Shown: one piece after another, positions 43,042 through 51,979 of the stretch | Numbering within the stretch: position 1 is the stretch's first letter | Layout: every line of letters starts with the position of its first letter | Origin: Symbiodinium natans | Taxonomy: Eukaryota > Sar > Dinophyceae > Suessiales > Symbiodiniaceae | Assembly (NCBI GenBank): GCA_905221605.1 | Contig: CAJNDS010002244.1 | Location: forward strand, 198,501-262,500 | Direction of reading: 5' to 3' | DNA: 64,000 nt | Notes under the pieces: generated by a model | The model's database searches: none | Told to the model about the DNA's origin: nothing | The model's input: the letters and a program-made list of their open reading frames with translations, nothing else | Translations under genes and position numbers: made by a program

Positions 43042-43042
<1 letters not shown>

Positions 43043-43421
43043 GGACTACGTTAGCTTGGTAGCCCTCAACCCTAAACCCTAAACCCATATTGACAGAAGG
43101 GTATACCCATGTTTACTAGGTGGCAGATGTAGCCTTCGGGCGTAGGGCTACGGGTCTACTTCGATGATCGGAGGACTCGGTAAGTAGGGACGAAGTGGAC
43201 TTATAAGGATGGGGTTACCCTACCTAACCCCAAAAACCTGAACTCTAAACCCTGACCACTTTACCCTATAAACCCCTCTAAGCCCCTATAAACCCCTATA
43301 AACCCTGAACCTAAACCAAATCTAGGGCTGAGGAAAAGTTGGGAAACCCTACACCCTAAACCCTAAACCCTGAACCCTAAACCCTAAACCCTAAACCCTG
43401 AAACCTAAAGCACTTGGAGTT

Positions 43422-43549
43422 GGGCTACTTGGAGGTTCACGGGTAGCTAAAAGTAGGGTTCGAAGTATGGTTACTCTACTGAAACACCCATTTCGGGCTC
43501 TTCTACCCCTACTTACTGATAACCACCCATGACTCTGCAAGTAGCCCCC
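43422..43549. mobile_element. MITE family B, copy B10
   Basis: GGGCTACTTGGAGGTTCACG and CATGACTCTGCAAGTAGCCC; CCCTAAA array follows at 43550-43635. Confidence 0.75.
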
Positions 43550-43771
43550 TAAACCCTAAACCCTAAACCCTAAACCCTAAACCCTAAACCCTAAACCCTA
43601 AACCCTAGACCCTAGACCCTAGACCCTAAACCCTACACTGCCAAAAACTATGAAACATGCTGCATGGCTTTGGCAAGCTTCGGTAGCTTCACCACCAGAT
43701 GCCCGTGGCCCACCCCATCCTGCCGCACCCTAAACCCTAAACCCTAAACCCGAAGCTCTAAGCCCGAAACG

Positions 43772-43860
43772 GTTCAGGGTTCAGGGTTCAGGGTTTAGGG
43801 TTCAGGGTTTAGGGTTTAGGGTTCAGGGTTTAGGGTTTAAACCCTAAACCCTTTAAGCCC
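43772..43860. repeat. Head-to-head TTTAGGG/CCCTAAA junction
   Basis: Nine TTTAGGG/TTCAGGG units meet CCCTAAA units at 43838/43839 in the perfect 28-bp palindrome AGGGTTTAGGGTTT | AAACCCTAAACCCT. Confidence 0.92.
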
Positions 43861-43978
43861 TAAACCTTAAAATCCTAAACCCCAAGTTCACAGCCGAAGT
43901 TCCATTCCAGGGCGGGGTTTATAAAAAGTGCTTTATCGGCTTAAGCCGGATCTTTCAAAGATGTGTTGAACCTAGTTG

Positions 43979-44205
43979 GTTTAGGGTTTAGGGTTTAGGG
44001 TTTAGGGTTTAGGGTTTAGGGTTTAGGGTTTAGGGTTTAGGGTTTAGGGTTTAGGGTTTAGGGTTTAGGGCTTAGGGCTTAGGGCTTAGGGTTTAGGGTT
44101 TAGGGTTGTCCAGTAACCTGGGGGAACTAAAGGTTAACCTTTGGGATTAGAAGGGGATTATATTGCCCCGAAAAGGTTAAAGGTTAGCTACTCTACAACT
44201 AAGTG
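43979..44205. mobile_element. Telomeric array joined to block M, copy 2
   Basis: 17 TTTAGGG units (43979-44104) run into GGTTGTCCAGTAACC and inverted AACCTTTGGG / CGAAAAGGTTAAAGGTT. Confidence 0.65.
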
Positions 44206-45265
44206 AAGGAGAAGCACCTTCAAGCCACAAATAGGAGGCCCCGACGTTTAGGGTTGGGGTCTAGGGCTTATGGGACAAGCCACAAGTAGGAGCCCCTATG
44301 CTTAGGATCCATGAAAGCTACTGATAGCAAGAACCTGGCTTTTGATGCTAGACACCCGGAGAAGAAAGAAAGGAACCCCAGTTGGTGCTCAGCTTTTCGG
44401 GTTTAGGGCTTTGGATTTAGAGCCGAGGGAACTGGACCTTATAAGAAAGAGGTTATTGCTGGGGCTTCCATACCTCCTGATCCAGCCCTTATATCATATT
44501 CCCTTAGAGTATCATTAAGCGGGTCCCGAAACCAAGGGTACAACCTTAGGGGTCCAAGGTAGAGTCCCATGACAGCAGTATTTCGGGAGCCGTAAAACAG
44601 CCAGACAACCGGAAGCCTACTGCTCAACAAAAACCCTTGCGGAATGCGGCCCTTGGAGGCTTCCAACTTCTTCATAGCCGGCTTAAGTCCTAAACCCTAA
44701 ACCCTAAACCCTTAAACCCTTAAGGGCTTAGGGGAGGGGAGGCCGAGGTCTTAGGCGTTCGACTCACACCCGAAGGCCCAAAAAACCCTTCATTCAGGAC
44801 CATACCCAGGGACTCCAATACCCCTGAATCAAGGAATTGGGTTTAGGGTTTAGGGTTTAGGGTTTAGGGTTGAGGGTTGAGGGTTTCTTGAATAGGGTTT
44901 CTTGAATTCCAATAGGGTTCATGATATGTTTCTCATGGAGGCAAGCACTGCCCGCAAAAAGTCTTCTGAATTTCGGCCTTTGGTGGAACTACAGGTATCT
45001 CAAAATTCTCAAGCCGAGCACAAAACCCTTCTCGAACTTTCTGAGCCCACCCTGAACCCTAAACCCTAAACCCTAAACCCTAAACATGGGCCTCCCTTCC
45101 CCACACCAGTGCCTGGCTTTTGCCAGGCTCCGTTTCCGAGAACAAAGCGATAGGTGCGCACCAGTCCCAGTTGCACAGGTCCTCTGCAAGGACGACCCCA
45201 GGAAGGGTTTAGGGTTTAGGGTTAGGCTTTAGGGTTTAGGGTTTAGGGTTTAGGGTTTAGGGTAA

Positions 45266-45376
45266 GCCCCAGAGAGCCCAACACCCCTTAATTGAGGAAT
45301 ATACCTTAAACTATACAGGGGTCCTTAGTATGATTTCAGCTCTATTCCTTACTGAAGGGGTATTGGGCTCTCTGGG
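45266..45376. mobile_element. MITE family A, copy A23 (best example)
   Basis: CCCCAGAGAGCCCAACACCCC and GGGGTATTGGGCTCTCTGGG; inner AATTGAGGAATATACC arms. Preceded directly by TTTAGGG units. Confidence 0.9.
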
Positions 45377-45547
45377 ACCCCTTCCCCGAGTTCTGAGTAG
45401 AATATATATATATACATATATATTAAGGTCCCTAACCTACAGCATGTACTCTAAAACCCAAATCCCTAAACCCTAAACCCTAAAGCCGAAAGGGTATGTC
45501 CAAAGATGTGCTTAACATGCAAATCTGGCGATAGCGGCTATAGACGT

Positions 45548-45605
45548 AGAGCCAAAGTACTGCCGCTCGCAGCTCAGCCACTTCTTCCAGCATGGCTTTA
45601 GGGTT
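45548..45605. CDS. Exon-like segment, strand unresolved
   Basis: +: acceptor AGCGGCTATAG, frame KYCRSQLSHFFQHGFR, donor AGG|GTTTAG at the array start. Minus: MLEEVAELRAAVLWLYVY. Both are plausible. Confidence 0.28.
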
Positions 45606-45714
45606 TAGGGTTTAGGGTTTAGGGCTTGGGGTTTAGGTTTAGGGTTTAGGGTTTAGGGTTTAGGGTTTAGGGTTTGGGGTTTGGGGTTTAGGGTTTAGGG
45701 TTTGGGGTTTAGGG
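45597..45714 (+). repeat. TTTAGGG array with TTTGGGG units
   Basis: About 16 units. Confidence 0.93.
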
Positions 45715-45793
45715 GCGCTTGCATTGCAAACTACCACGGCTCAGCCTGCATCGGACAGGGTGCCCGACAAGTCAAGCTACGCCACGATTCAAC

Positions 45794-45969
45794 TCCCTAA
45801 GGGCCCATGTACCTATATAGCTAGAGGGTTTAGGGTTTAGGGTTTAAGGTTGACGGTATCCCTAAGGGTCCATGTACCTATATAGTATATACTTGGGCCC
45901 TAGAGCTGCTATATGGGAACCCCTTTAAGGCCCAAGTATATACTATATAGGTACATGGACCCTTTGGGA
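45794..45969. mobile_element. MITE family I, copy I1, with duplicated end
   Basis: Full palindrome 45859-45969 (CCCTAAGGGTCCATGTACC / GGTACATGGACCCTTTGGG). Its first 27 bp also occur at 45794-45820 with one mismatch; TTTAGGG units lie between. Confidence 0.85.
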
Positions 45970-46144
45970 CGATGCTTCGACTGTCCAGTAGTAGCTTCTT
46001 GGCCCAAGTATTGACAGGGGTTTAGGGTGTGGGGCTCAGGTCCTAATTAGTCCTAGACCCTGAGCCCTAAACCCAATTTAACCCCAATCCTAATTATATA
46101 CTGTTCAGGCACAAGTACATCAGGGTCTTATCACACGGCCCCAC

Positions 46145-46193
46145 CTGGAAGAAACTCGTCAGCAGCTCGGCTGTGTTTGCTTGCGGATACATC
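46145..46193 (-). CDS. Poly(A) polymerase-like exon C
   Basis: On the minus strand, after ATGGATCCGAG, one base completes a Leu codon from exon B, then MYPQANTAELLTSFFQ to donor CAG|GTGGGG. In eukaryotic poly(A) polymerases the segment after the C-Q-L helix reads Y-P-N/Q-A...L...FF, which this matches. The phase agrees with exon B. The following segment of the family (W-x-W-P-x-P-V) was not found. Confidence 0.58.
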
Positions 46194-46285
46194 CTCGGAT
46201 CCATGATGCCCAACACTGACTAGGGTTTCTTTTCTGCGTGTCATGAATCCTAAACCCTAAGCCCTAAACCCTAAACCCTAAAGGT

Positions 46286-46372
46286 GAGAAGAGTCGGCCT
46301 GCAAGCCGAGTGCGCACCGTTGATATCGATGTACGTGCTCAAGAATTGCTTGCGGCCAACCACTGCTGGCCC
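46286..46372. CDS. Exon-like segment inside the PAP intron
   Basis: Open on minus (VVGRKQFLSTYIDINGAHSA) and plus (APLISMYVLKNCLRPT). It lies between exons B and C, where the family has no extra segment, so it is not part of that protein by homology. Confidence 0.22.
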
Positions 46373-46520
46373 GTTTGGGGTTTAGGTTTAGGGTTTAGGG
46401 TGTATGGTTTCTCTGAACCCTAAACCCGAAACCCTAAATCCTAAACCCAAACCCCCAGCCACATGCCATGAACTCCCGGACATAGTCAGAGTCACTTACC
46501 TCGTCCCCTGCTCGCCCCAA

Positions 46521-46680
46521 GCTCAAAAGCCCTGACGGGTTTAAGGTTTAGGGTTTAGGCTAAGCCCCATAGAGCCCTCATAATACCCCTCAATTGAAGA
46601 ATATACCTTGAACAGCAAACTAAGGATCCCTTATCTAGCTTACAGTTTGTTCCTGAATTAAGGGGTCTTGGGTTCTAGGC
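46521..46680. mobile_element. Composite: flank + TTTAGGG + MITE A24
   Basis: GCTCAAAAGCCCTGACGGG, TTTAGGG units, then MITE A (46560-46678). Paralogous to 40600-40760. Confidence 0.65.
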
Positions 46681-46952
46681 GCCGACCTAAGTCCAAAAAA
46701 ACGCCTCTATCCGCAAAGTCCAAAACCCTCCAAGGCCAACCGGGTTTAGGGTTTAGGGTTCAGGGTTTCGAGTTTGGGGTGTAGGGTTTCGAGTTCAGGG
46801 TTTAGGGTTGTAGTGGCAACTAGGCCACACAAGGCACAACTTGGCGCACCTCTTCTTGCAGTTGAGGGTTTTTTTGTGAGGGTTTAGGGTTCAGGGTTTG
46901 GGGTTTAGGGTTTAGGCTTTCGGAAACCCAACCTGCCATCCCGCTAGGCACA

Positions 46953-47063
46953 GGCCCAGAGACTCCAATGCTCCTTGTTTAAGGAATATTCCTTGAACCA
47001 TCTCAGGAGCCCTTCGAGATGTTCAGGGATATCCCGTAATTGAAAGGGTATCGGAGTCCCTGA
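46953..47063. mobile_element. MITE family A, copy A25
   Basis: GGCCCAGAGACTCCAATGC and GGTATCGGAGTCCCTG inverted; AAGGAATATTCCTT arm intact. Lies in the intron between PAP-like exons B and C. Confidence 0.7.
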
Positions 47064-47124
47064 AAAGGCTTTAGAAGTCAGCACAAACTCCTCTAAACCC
47101 TAAACCCTATAAACCCTAAAGCAC

Positions 47125-47181
47125 AAGACCGGTCCAAGAAGCTGACAGATGCATGCGCAACAGATGGCCCAGGCGGTGCCA
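47125..47181 (-). CDS. Poly(A) polymerase-like exon B
   Basis: Minus strand, acceptor TTGGCTTCTTCAG. Joined to exon A the frame reads LAYF-S-GTAWAICCACICQ then LLGPV. Poly(A) polymerases have here G-F/Y-x-G-G-V/I-S/A-W-A-I/M-L-V-A-x-x-C-Q-L. The T-A-W-A-I and I-C-Q-L core is clear; the first Gly of the GG pair is Ser. The donor used for phase is TT|GTGCTT, followed at once by TTTAGGG; CCG|GTCTTG is an alternative. Confidence 0.62.
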
Positions 47182-47742
47182 CTGAAGAAGCCAAAGAGGA
47201 TTCCTTCTATTTAGGGGATAGGATTTCTAGGGTTTAGGGTTTAGGGTTTTGGGGACCCTTCGGGATATAGACCCTCTGAATAAGGTCCCGGTTTAAGAGA
47301 GCCAGAAGAGGGTTGAGAAGGGTTCCCTTATCCTAACTAGGACGATTGGGGAATACTCAACAACAAGAGGTACCCTATATCGAGCACCTACATCGGATCC
47401 CTATAATACGAGATACGCCCCCCTTGTTTTGATGGGAAATGCCCAACTTTGCTGTGTGAATTACACCCTAAACCCTAAACCTTGAATGAGTTGTGTTCAG
47501 GGCTTGGGAGACGTATATGGGCTCTCGGGCATGCAGGGGCACTTCGCAAACGGGTCGGGGCTGTCCGAGCCAATATTAAACACTCCCTTTTAGTCATACT
47601 ATTCTTGATATCATTATTAAACACTCCCACTATAGTCATACTTATGACTATTCTTATTCTTGATATCATTATGAGATAGGCGCAGAGCCTTCAGATAACA
47701 ATGCTTCTAATCGACATGCTCGGAATCAGCTAGGATTGCCAC
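47182..47742 (-). other. Intron between PAP-like exons A and B
   Basis: Minus strand GTGGCA...CTTCTTCAG, 561 bp. Contains TTTAGGG units (47225-47250), short CCCTAAA units (47465) and a tandem pair of about 50 bp (ATTAAACACTCCC to TTGATATCATT, 47574-47675). Confidence 0.5.
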
Positions 47743-47872
47743 CTGAAGTATGCCAGGCGTCCAAACACACCCCGCTGCTGAGCCCAATAGCGTATCAGCG
47801 CTAGAAGCTCGCAGAAGCGACCGCGATCTGGCACATGCTGCAGAATTTTGTTGGCGACCTCAGTACATAGGA
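47743..47872 (-). CDS. Poly(A) polymerase-like exon A
   Basis: Minus strand; acceptor AGGGAGTCCAG lies at the end of a MITE. After two bases come 42 codons: LCTEVANKILQHVP, DRGRFCELLALI, RYWAQQRGVFGRLAYF, then AG|GTGGCA. The order T-x-E...IL..VP....F...L..I+.WA..RG matches the central helical part of eukaryotic poly(A) polymerases, which follows the catalytic palm. Exons A, B and C join without frameshift. The catalytic GS and DxD motifs were not found, so whether the gene is complete or broken is open. Confidence 0.65.
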
Positions 47873-47980
47873 CTGGACTCCCTAAGGATCCATGTACCTA
47901 TATAGTATGTACTTAGGCCTTAAGGGGTTCCTATATAGTAGACAGGCACATGGATCCTTTAGGACTGCTTGCTGGATTAC
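47873..47980 (-). mobile_element. MITE family I, copy I2, forming a 108-bp intron
   Basis: Element 47878-47966 (CTCCCTAAGGATCCATG / CATGGATCCTTTAGG) with only about 14 and 5 extra bases to the donor CTG|GTAATC and the acceptor GTCCAG. A whole intron consisting of one inverted-repeat element. Confidence 0.55.
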
Positions 47981-48170
47981 CAGTCTGTAACATGGAAATG
48001 CATGACGCTTCTGTCGGTTTGGGCTTCTTGGTCGGTACAGGTTTCTGTCCAAGGAATGTCTTGAATTCTTTGTCGTTGGCTTGGGTCTTTAGCGTGATGG
48101 TGAAGGGATTGGGCATGGAGTCGAGCCGGATGATGATTGTTGTAGGTTTTCCAATGGCAAAGTGCTGATT
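47981..48170 (-). CDS. Candidate exon upstream of the PAP-like exons
   Basis: Minus, acceptor GGAGAATTCTCAG. 63 codons: NQHFAIGKPTTIIIRLD, SMPNPFTITLKTQANDKEF, KTFLGQKPVPTKKPK, then a split codon at ACTG|GTAATC that is in phase with exon A. The sequence is protein-like but I do not recognise it as a poly(A) polymerase segment. Its start phase does not match the next exon upstream unless a G8 run at 48311-48318 varies. Confidence 0.42.
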
Positions 48171-48311
48171 CTGAGAATTCTCCGATGGAAGGTAGCGCAT
48201 TTAGCCAGCCTTTGCGAGTCCTGCAGGTCCTGGAGTCCTGCATGTGCCATAGCCCCGACCCCTAAACCGAAATTCCTAAACCCTAAACCCTAAACCCTAA
48301 ACCCCTCTCAC

Positions 48312-48365
48312 CCCCCCCGGGCCGCTTGATTCACACAATCTTCCGGATCTATGCCCCTTGCCACC
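48312..48365 (-). CDS. Candidate exon, same minus-strand gene
   Basis: Acceptor CTGACGTTCAG; frame VARGIDPEDCVNQAARG; donor GGGG|GTGAGAGG within a G8 run. Phase fits the exon at 48453. Confidence 0.4.
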
Positions 48366-48452
48366 CTGAACGTCAGGCGCTTCCCAGGAAGGTGATGCAG
48401 GGAGCAGCCCCCCCAAAGTAGTTCATGGTTGCGATAGTATTAAAAATCTTAC

Positions 48453-48480
48453 TTTGCATTCCTTCTTGCGCTTCCGTACC
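48453..48480 (-). CDS. Candidate short exon, same gene
   Basis: Acceptor GAATTTTTAAG; YGSARRNA; donor AAA|GTAAGA. Phase-compatible on both sides. Confidence 0.38.
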
Positions 48481-48552
48481 CTTAAAAATTCAAAGTGTCA
48501 CCCCGCTATATGACAAAGATAGGTATACGTAGTATAGTGACTAGGATCTTAC

Positions 48553-48598
48553 GGCCAAAGGCATGATACGTGCAGCTCAACTCTGGGTCCTTTTCACT
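48553..48598 (-). CDS. Candidate exon, same gene
   Basis: Acceptor GATTGAAAGCAG; SEKDPELSCTYHAFG; donor GGCC|GTAAGA. Phases link to 48453 and 48794. Confidence 0.43.
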
Positions 48599-48793
48599 CT
48601 GCTTTCAATCGGGTTTAGGGTTTAGGGTTTAGGGTTTAGGGGTTTAATGAGTTTAGGGGCCCCTTTCCATCTGGGGGGGGGGGGGAGGGTGGCGCACCCT
48701 GACTTCTAGGGCATCAAAAATTAAGTTCCAAACACCCGCAACGTACCCCCCTCAACCCTAAACCGCAAGCCCCTTCTTGCCTAAACCCTAAAC

Positions 48794-48818
48794 CGACTGG
48801 ACAACCTCAAGCAGCCTC
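48794..48818 (-). CDS. Candidate short exon with telomeric donor
   Basis: Acceptor ACTCAGAACCAG; RLLEVVQS; donor TCG|GTTTAGGG, again the first telomere-like unit. Confidence 0.33.
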
Positions 48819-49185
48819 CTGGTTCTGAGTTCAGGTACATTCCGTACCGGGTACTGGGCTCTCTGGAGGTTGAGGACATCGCAGCTCCGCCAACTAGGCA
48901 CCCCCAAGTAACCTCAACCAAAAACAGGTGCCTTTGTGGCAAAAAAGGGCTTATAATCAACCGAGCCCTGCAGAGAAAACAATGAATGGGAGCACTGGGA
49001 ACTCAGGGCATTTTTGTGGCCTAAACCCGAAACCCTAAACCCTAAACCCAAACCCCTACTACTTGCTTAAGACCGACCCACCAAAAAGCAGCAATCCCCA
49101 GGGCCCCATAATACCCTTACAATGAAGATTTATTTGTTCTTTCCCCACATCTTTGTGTGGGGTTCTTACTTTTGGGGCTGTCCCG

Positions 49186-49219
49186 CCTCCTCCTCCTCCT
49201 CCTCCTCCTCCTCCTCCTC
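49186..49219. repeat. CCT microsatellite
   Basis: Eleven CCT units; a second polypyrimidine block lies at 49862-49930. Confidence 0.95.
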
Positions 49220-49246
49220 TTTCCTCCTTCCTCCTCCTTCCTCCGT

Positions 49247-49552
49247 GCACCACATCACGCACCACATCACGCACCACATCACGAACCACATCACGCACCA
49301 CATCACCCGTGCCGTGCCGCGACACACGCGCCACATCACGCACCACATCACGCACCACACCACGCACGACATCACGCACCACATCACCCACCACATCACC
49401 CGTGCCGCGACACACGCACCACATCACGCACCACAATGCACCACATCACGCACCACATCACGCAACACATCACGCACCACATCACCCGTGCCGCGACACA
49501 CGCACCACATCACACACCACATCACGCACCACATCACCCGTGCCGCGACACA
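49247..49552. repeat. 12-bp minisatellite CACCACATCACG with higher order
   Basis: About 20 units in four blocks, each closed by CCCGTGCCGCGACACACGC (near 49307, 49401, 49487, 49536). A related CACCACGCACCACACACCATG cluster with a CA run is at 49931-50070. Confidence 0.93.
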
Positions 49553-49690
49553 GGTGTCGTTTATTCGTTTATGCTGGCAGGCGCGGCACCTATGGGCCCT
49601 GGACAGGTGCCGCGCGCGCCTGGGGGCGCGGGAAACGCTGGCAGGCGCGACACAGGCGTCGTTTCTGCTGGCAGGCGCGGCACTGGACCG
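49553..49690. repeat. GCTGGCAGGCGCGRCAC imperfect repeat
   Basis: Three diverged copies, with GGTGTCGTTT / GGCGTCGTTT spacers. Confidence 0.75.
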
Positions 49691-50309
49691 GTTCAACGCT
49701 GCACCTTTCGAGCAGTGCTTCCGATCTCGGAAACCTTACAAGGCTTAAGGAGCTCAAAGAAACGTGGAGATGCTCTGGTGAAGAGGGTCCGATCCATGTC
49801 GAGGGCCTCCATACCTGCGCGAAGCTGTCGCCCTGAATCCCACACCTGTACGCTATCAATTCCCCACATCCCATCTCCTTCCCTTTTCTCGTCGTCCTCC
49901 TCCTTCTCCTCCTTCCCTTCCTCCTCGTCCATGCACCCGCACACCGCAGGCCGTGCACCACGCACCACACACCATGCACACATCACACATCTCACACACA
50001 CACACACACACACACACCACGGATTATGCACCACGCACCACACACCATGCACATACCACGTTCACCGACGCACCAGACATCATGAACACTCTCACTTACT
50101 CGTCTTCACTTATACACTCTTTGCGAAAAAATTAACTTTGTATGTGGGGTAATCCGGTCCTTTAATTTTGGGGGCGGGGGTTCTTAAGCAAATGGGAAGA
50201 CTGAACGACCAGAGACTCCAATACTCCTTAAATTCCGAATGCTCCATGTAAGGAACCCCCTACAGTATTATATTTGTTTAGGGTTTAGGGTTTAGGGTTT
50301 AGGGCTAGA

Positions 50310-50400
50310 GCCAAGTCACAGCCTCCCCAAAGAGAGCGGCGTGCATCGGTCGAACCGCCGCGGGCAGAGGTGACGAGGAAGCAAAGAGCAACTTCACCAC
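50310..50400. CDS. Exon-like segment, strand unresolved
   Basis: Minus: VKLLFASSSPLPAAVRPMHA or, one frame on, ALCFLVTSARGGSTDARRS. Plus: SQPPQRERRASVEPPRAE with donor GTGACG. GC-rich and open; unknown. Confidence 0.25.
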
Positions 50401-50625
50401 AGTTCCTGGGGGTTTAGGGTTTAGGGTTTAGGGTCTAGGGTTTAGGGTTTAGGATTCACCACAGTTCCTGGGGGACTGCAGGGTTTGGGGTTTAGGGTTT
50501 AGGGCTTGAGGGTTTCAGGGTTCCTTCACCACAGTTCCTTGGAGTGCAGGGTTTAGGGTTGATAGGGTTTAGGGTTTAGGGTGAAGGGTTTGAGGGTTTA
50601 CGGGTTCTTTCACCACAGTTCCTCG
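50393..50625. repeat. Tandem unit TTCACCACAGTTCCT plus TTTAGGG run, four copies
   Basis: Starts at 50393, 50455, 50525 and 50609; spacers are TTTAGGG-rich and differ in length (62, 70, 84 bp). Confidence 0.9.
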
Positions 50626-51171
50626 GAACTGATGGGTGTAGGGTTCAGGTTTAGGGGTTTAGTTTTTTGAAGTGCAAGGGTTTAAGAGTTTGAGGATGAA
50701 AGGGTGTGAGGTTCTGAGCCTCAAGCCCTAAACCCTAAACCCTAAACCCTAAACCCTAAACCCTAAACCCTCAGAGGTAGGACTGGAGCTCCGGGAACTT
50801 CGCTCAAGCTCCCGAAGCTAGTGAAGAATTGGAGCCCCAGAGCTCTCCCGCTTTGCAAACGAAGCTTCCTGACACCACCAGGGTTTAGGGTTTAGGGTTT
50901 AGGTTTTAGGGTTTAGGGTACACCTGGAGCGCGTGATTCGACGTCGAACACTAAAGTTATGCTGTTGGGTCTTCGGATGATCTACTTTTGCTACCCACAA
51001 CAACCGACATTGTTGCATCATGAATCCCCTCTCTACAGATGGGTCTAACGGTTTAGGGTTTAGTTTCGAAAGATTAGCTCGCTATCCGGTGTCCCACTCT
51101 TTGCAGATAGCACGGCACAGTTTTCTTCTAGGGTTTAGGTTTAGAGTTTAGGGAGTATGCAGGCGCTTGAA

Positions 51172-51281
51172 CCCAAAGAGCCCCAACCCCCTTAATTCAG
51201 GACCACCATTAAATCACACGAAGGATCCCTTTATGGTTTAAGGCAAACTTCCTTAAATTAAGGGGTATCTGGGCTCCTTGC
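51172..51281. mobile_element. MITE family A, copy A27
   Basis: CCCAAAGAGCCCCAACCCCC and AGGGGTATCTGGGCTCCTTG. Confidence 0.6.
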
Positions 51282-51640
51282 GAAGTTGTGGCATCATGCA
51301 ATTAAGCAGGATGTAGGGCCTAGGGCTTAGGGGCTATGGGATGTACCAAATTCTGCAGCGAAGCTTCCCCGCATGTTGAACTTGATGCCCGGCGCATTGA
51401 GGGACCCATCTGGCACCACGGTCCTGAAGGGGTATAGGCTACAATTAGGGTTCTTAAGGGGGTTTAGGGTTTAGGGTTGACACAAGGAAGCGAAGGGAGC
51501 CTTAGGGAGTCCTAGGGAACGTTGGGGTACATGCCCCCCCCCTTGAATCCCCCCCTATGAATAGGGCTTACAGGTACCTAAGACACCAATACTAAACTCA
51601 GCTCTATGCCCTCGCCCAATTCTGCCCAAAACAAGCTTAA

Positions 51641-51662
51641 CCCCCCCCCCCCCCCCCCCCCC
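51641..51662. repeat. C22 homopolymer
   Basis: Followed by A8. Confidence 0.95.
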
Positions 51663-51905
51663 AAAAAAAATCTGAACCCTACAAACAAAAACGACACATT
51701 CTTTTCTGCTAGGCTCTTTAACCCAACCTCCACAACCCCAAAACCACCTGAGTGCAGCAACCTACATAGCTCCACCCAGATCGAAGAAACTTCGAAGAAG
51801 CTTGTTTGCTGAGTTGAAAAACCCAGAGAGCCTGTACCGATCAAGGGGGAAGGTTCCCCTGAGACTCTCGTTGTAGTCGTTCTTGTTTTGTGTCTCGGGT
51901 TAGGA

Positions 51906-51979
51906 ACTCTAAACCCTAAACCCTAAACCCTAAACCCTAAACCCTAAACCCTAAACCCTAAACCCTAAACTAGGGTTTG
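51906..51979. repeat. CCCTAAA array flipping to TAGGGTTT
   Basis: Nine CCCTAAA units end AAACCCTAAACTAGGGTTTG, a tail-to-tail change of direction. Confidence 0.88.

Larger units (their letters stand above)
49056..50196. mobile_element. 1.1-kb element with family E ends and minisatellite cargo
   Basis: Left end CTACTTGCTTAAGACCGACCC and right end GGGGGTTCTTAAGCAAATGGG match the ends of family E MITEs. The inside holds CCT and CACCAC repeats, a GCTGGCAGGCGCG repeat and about 200 bp of unique sequence. No transposase seen. Confidence 0.5.

Noticed and set aside
44439-44675. 78-codon minus-strand ORF
   Set aside because: Reads like protein in part, but no splice sites or family were found and the segment shares words with dispersed elements; left uncalled.
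49247-49552. CRISPR array
   Set aside because: The repeat has no unique spacers, the genome is eukaryotic in character, and no cas-like gene is seen.
49157-50152. 331-codon ORF with a leucine run resembling a signal peptide
   Set aside because: The Leu run is the CCT repeat and most of the rest is the CACCAC satellite; all three frames are open for the same reason.
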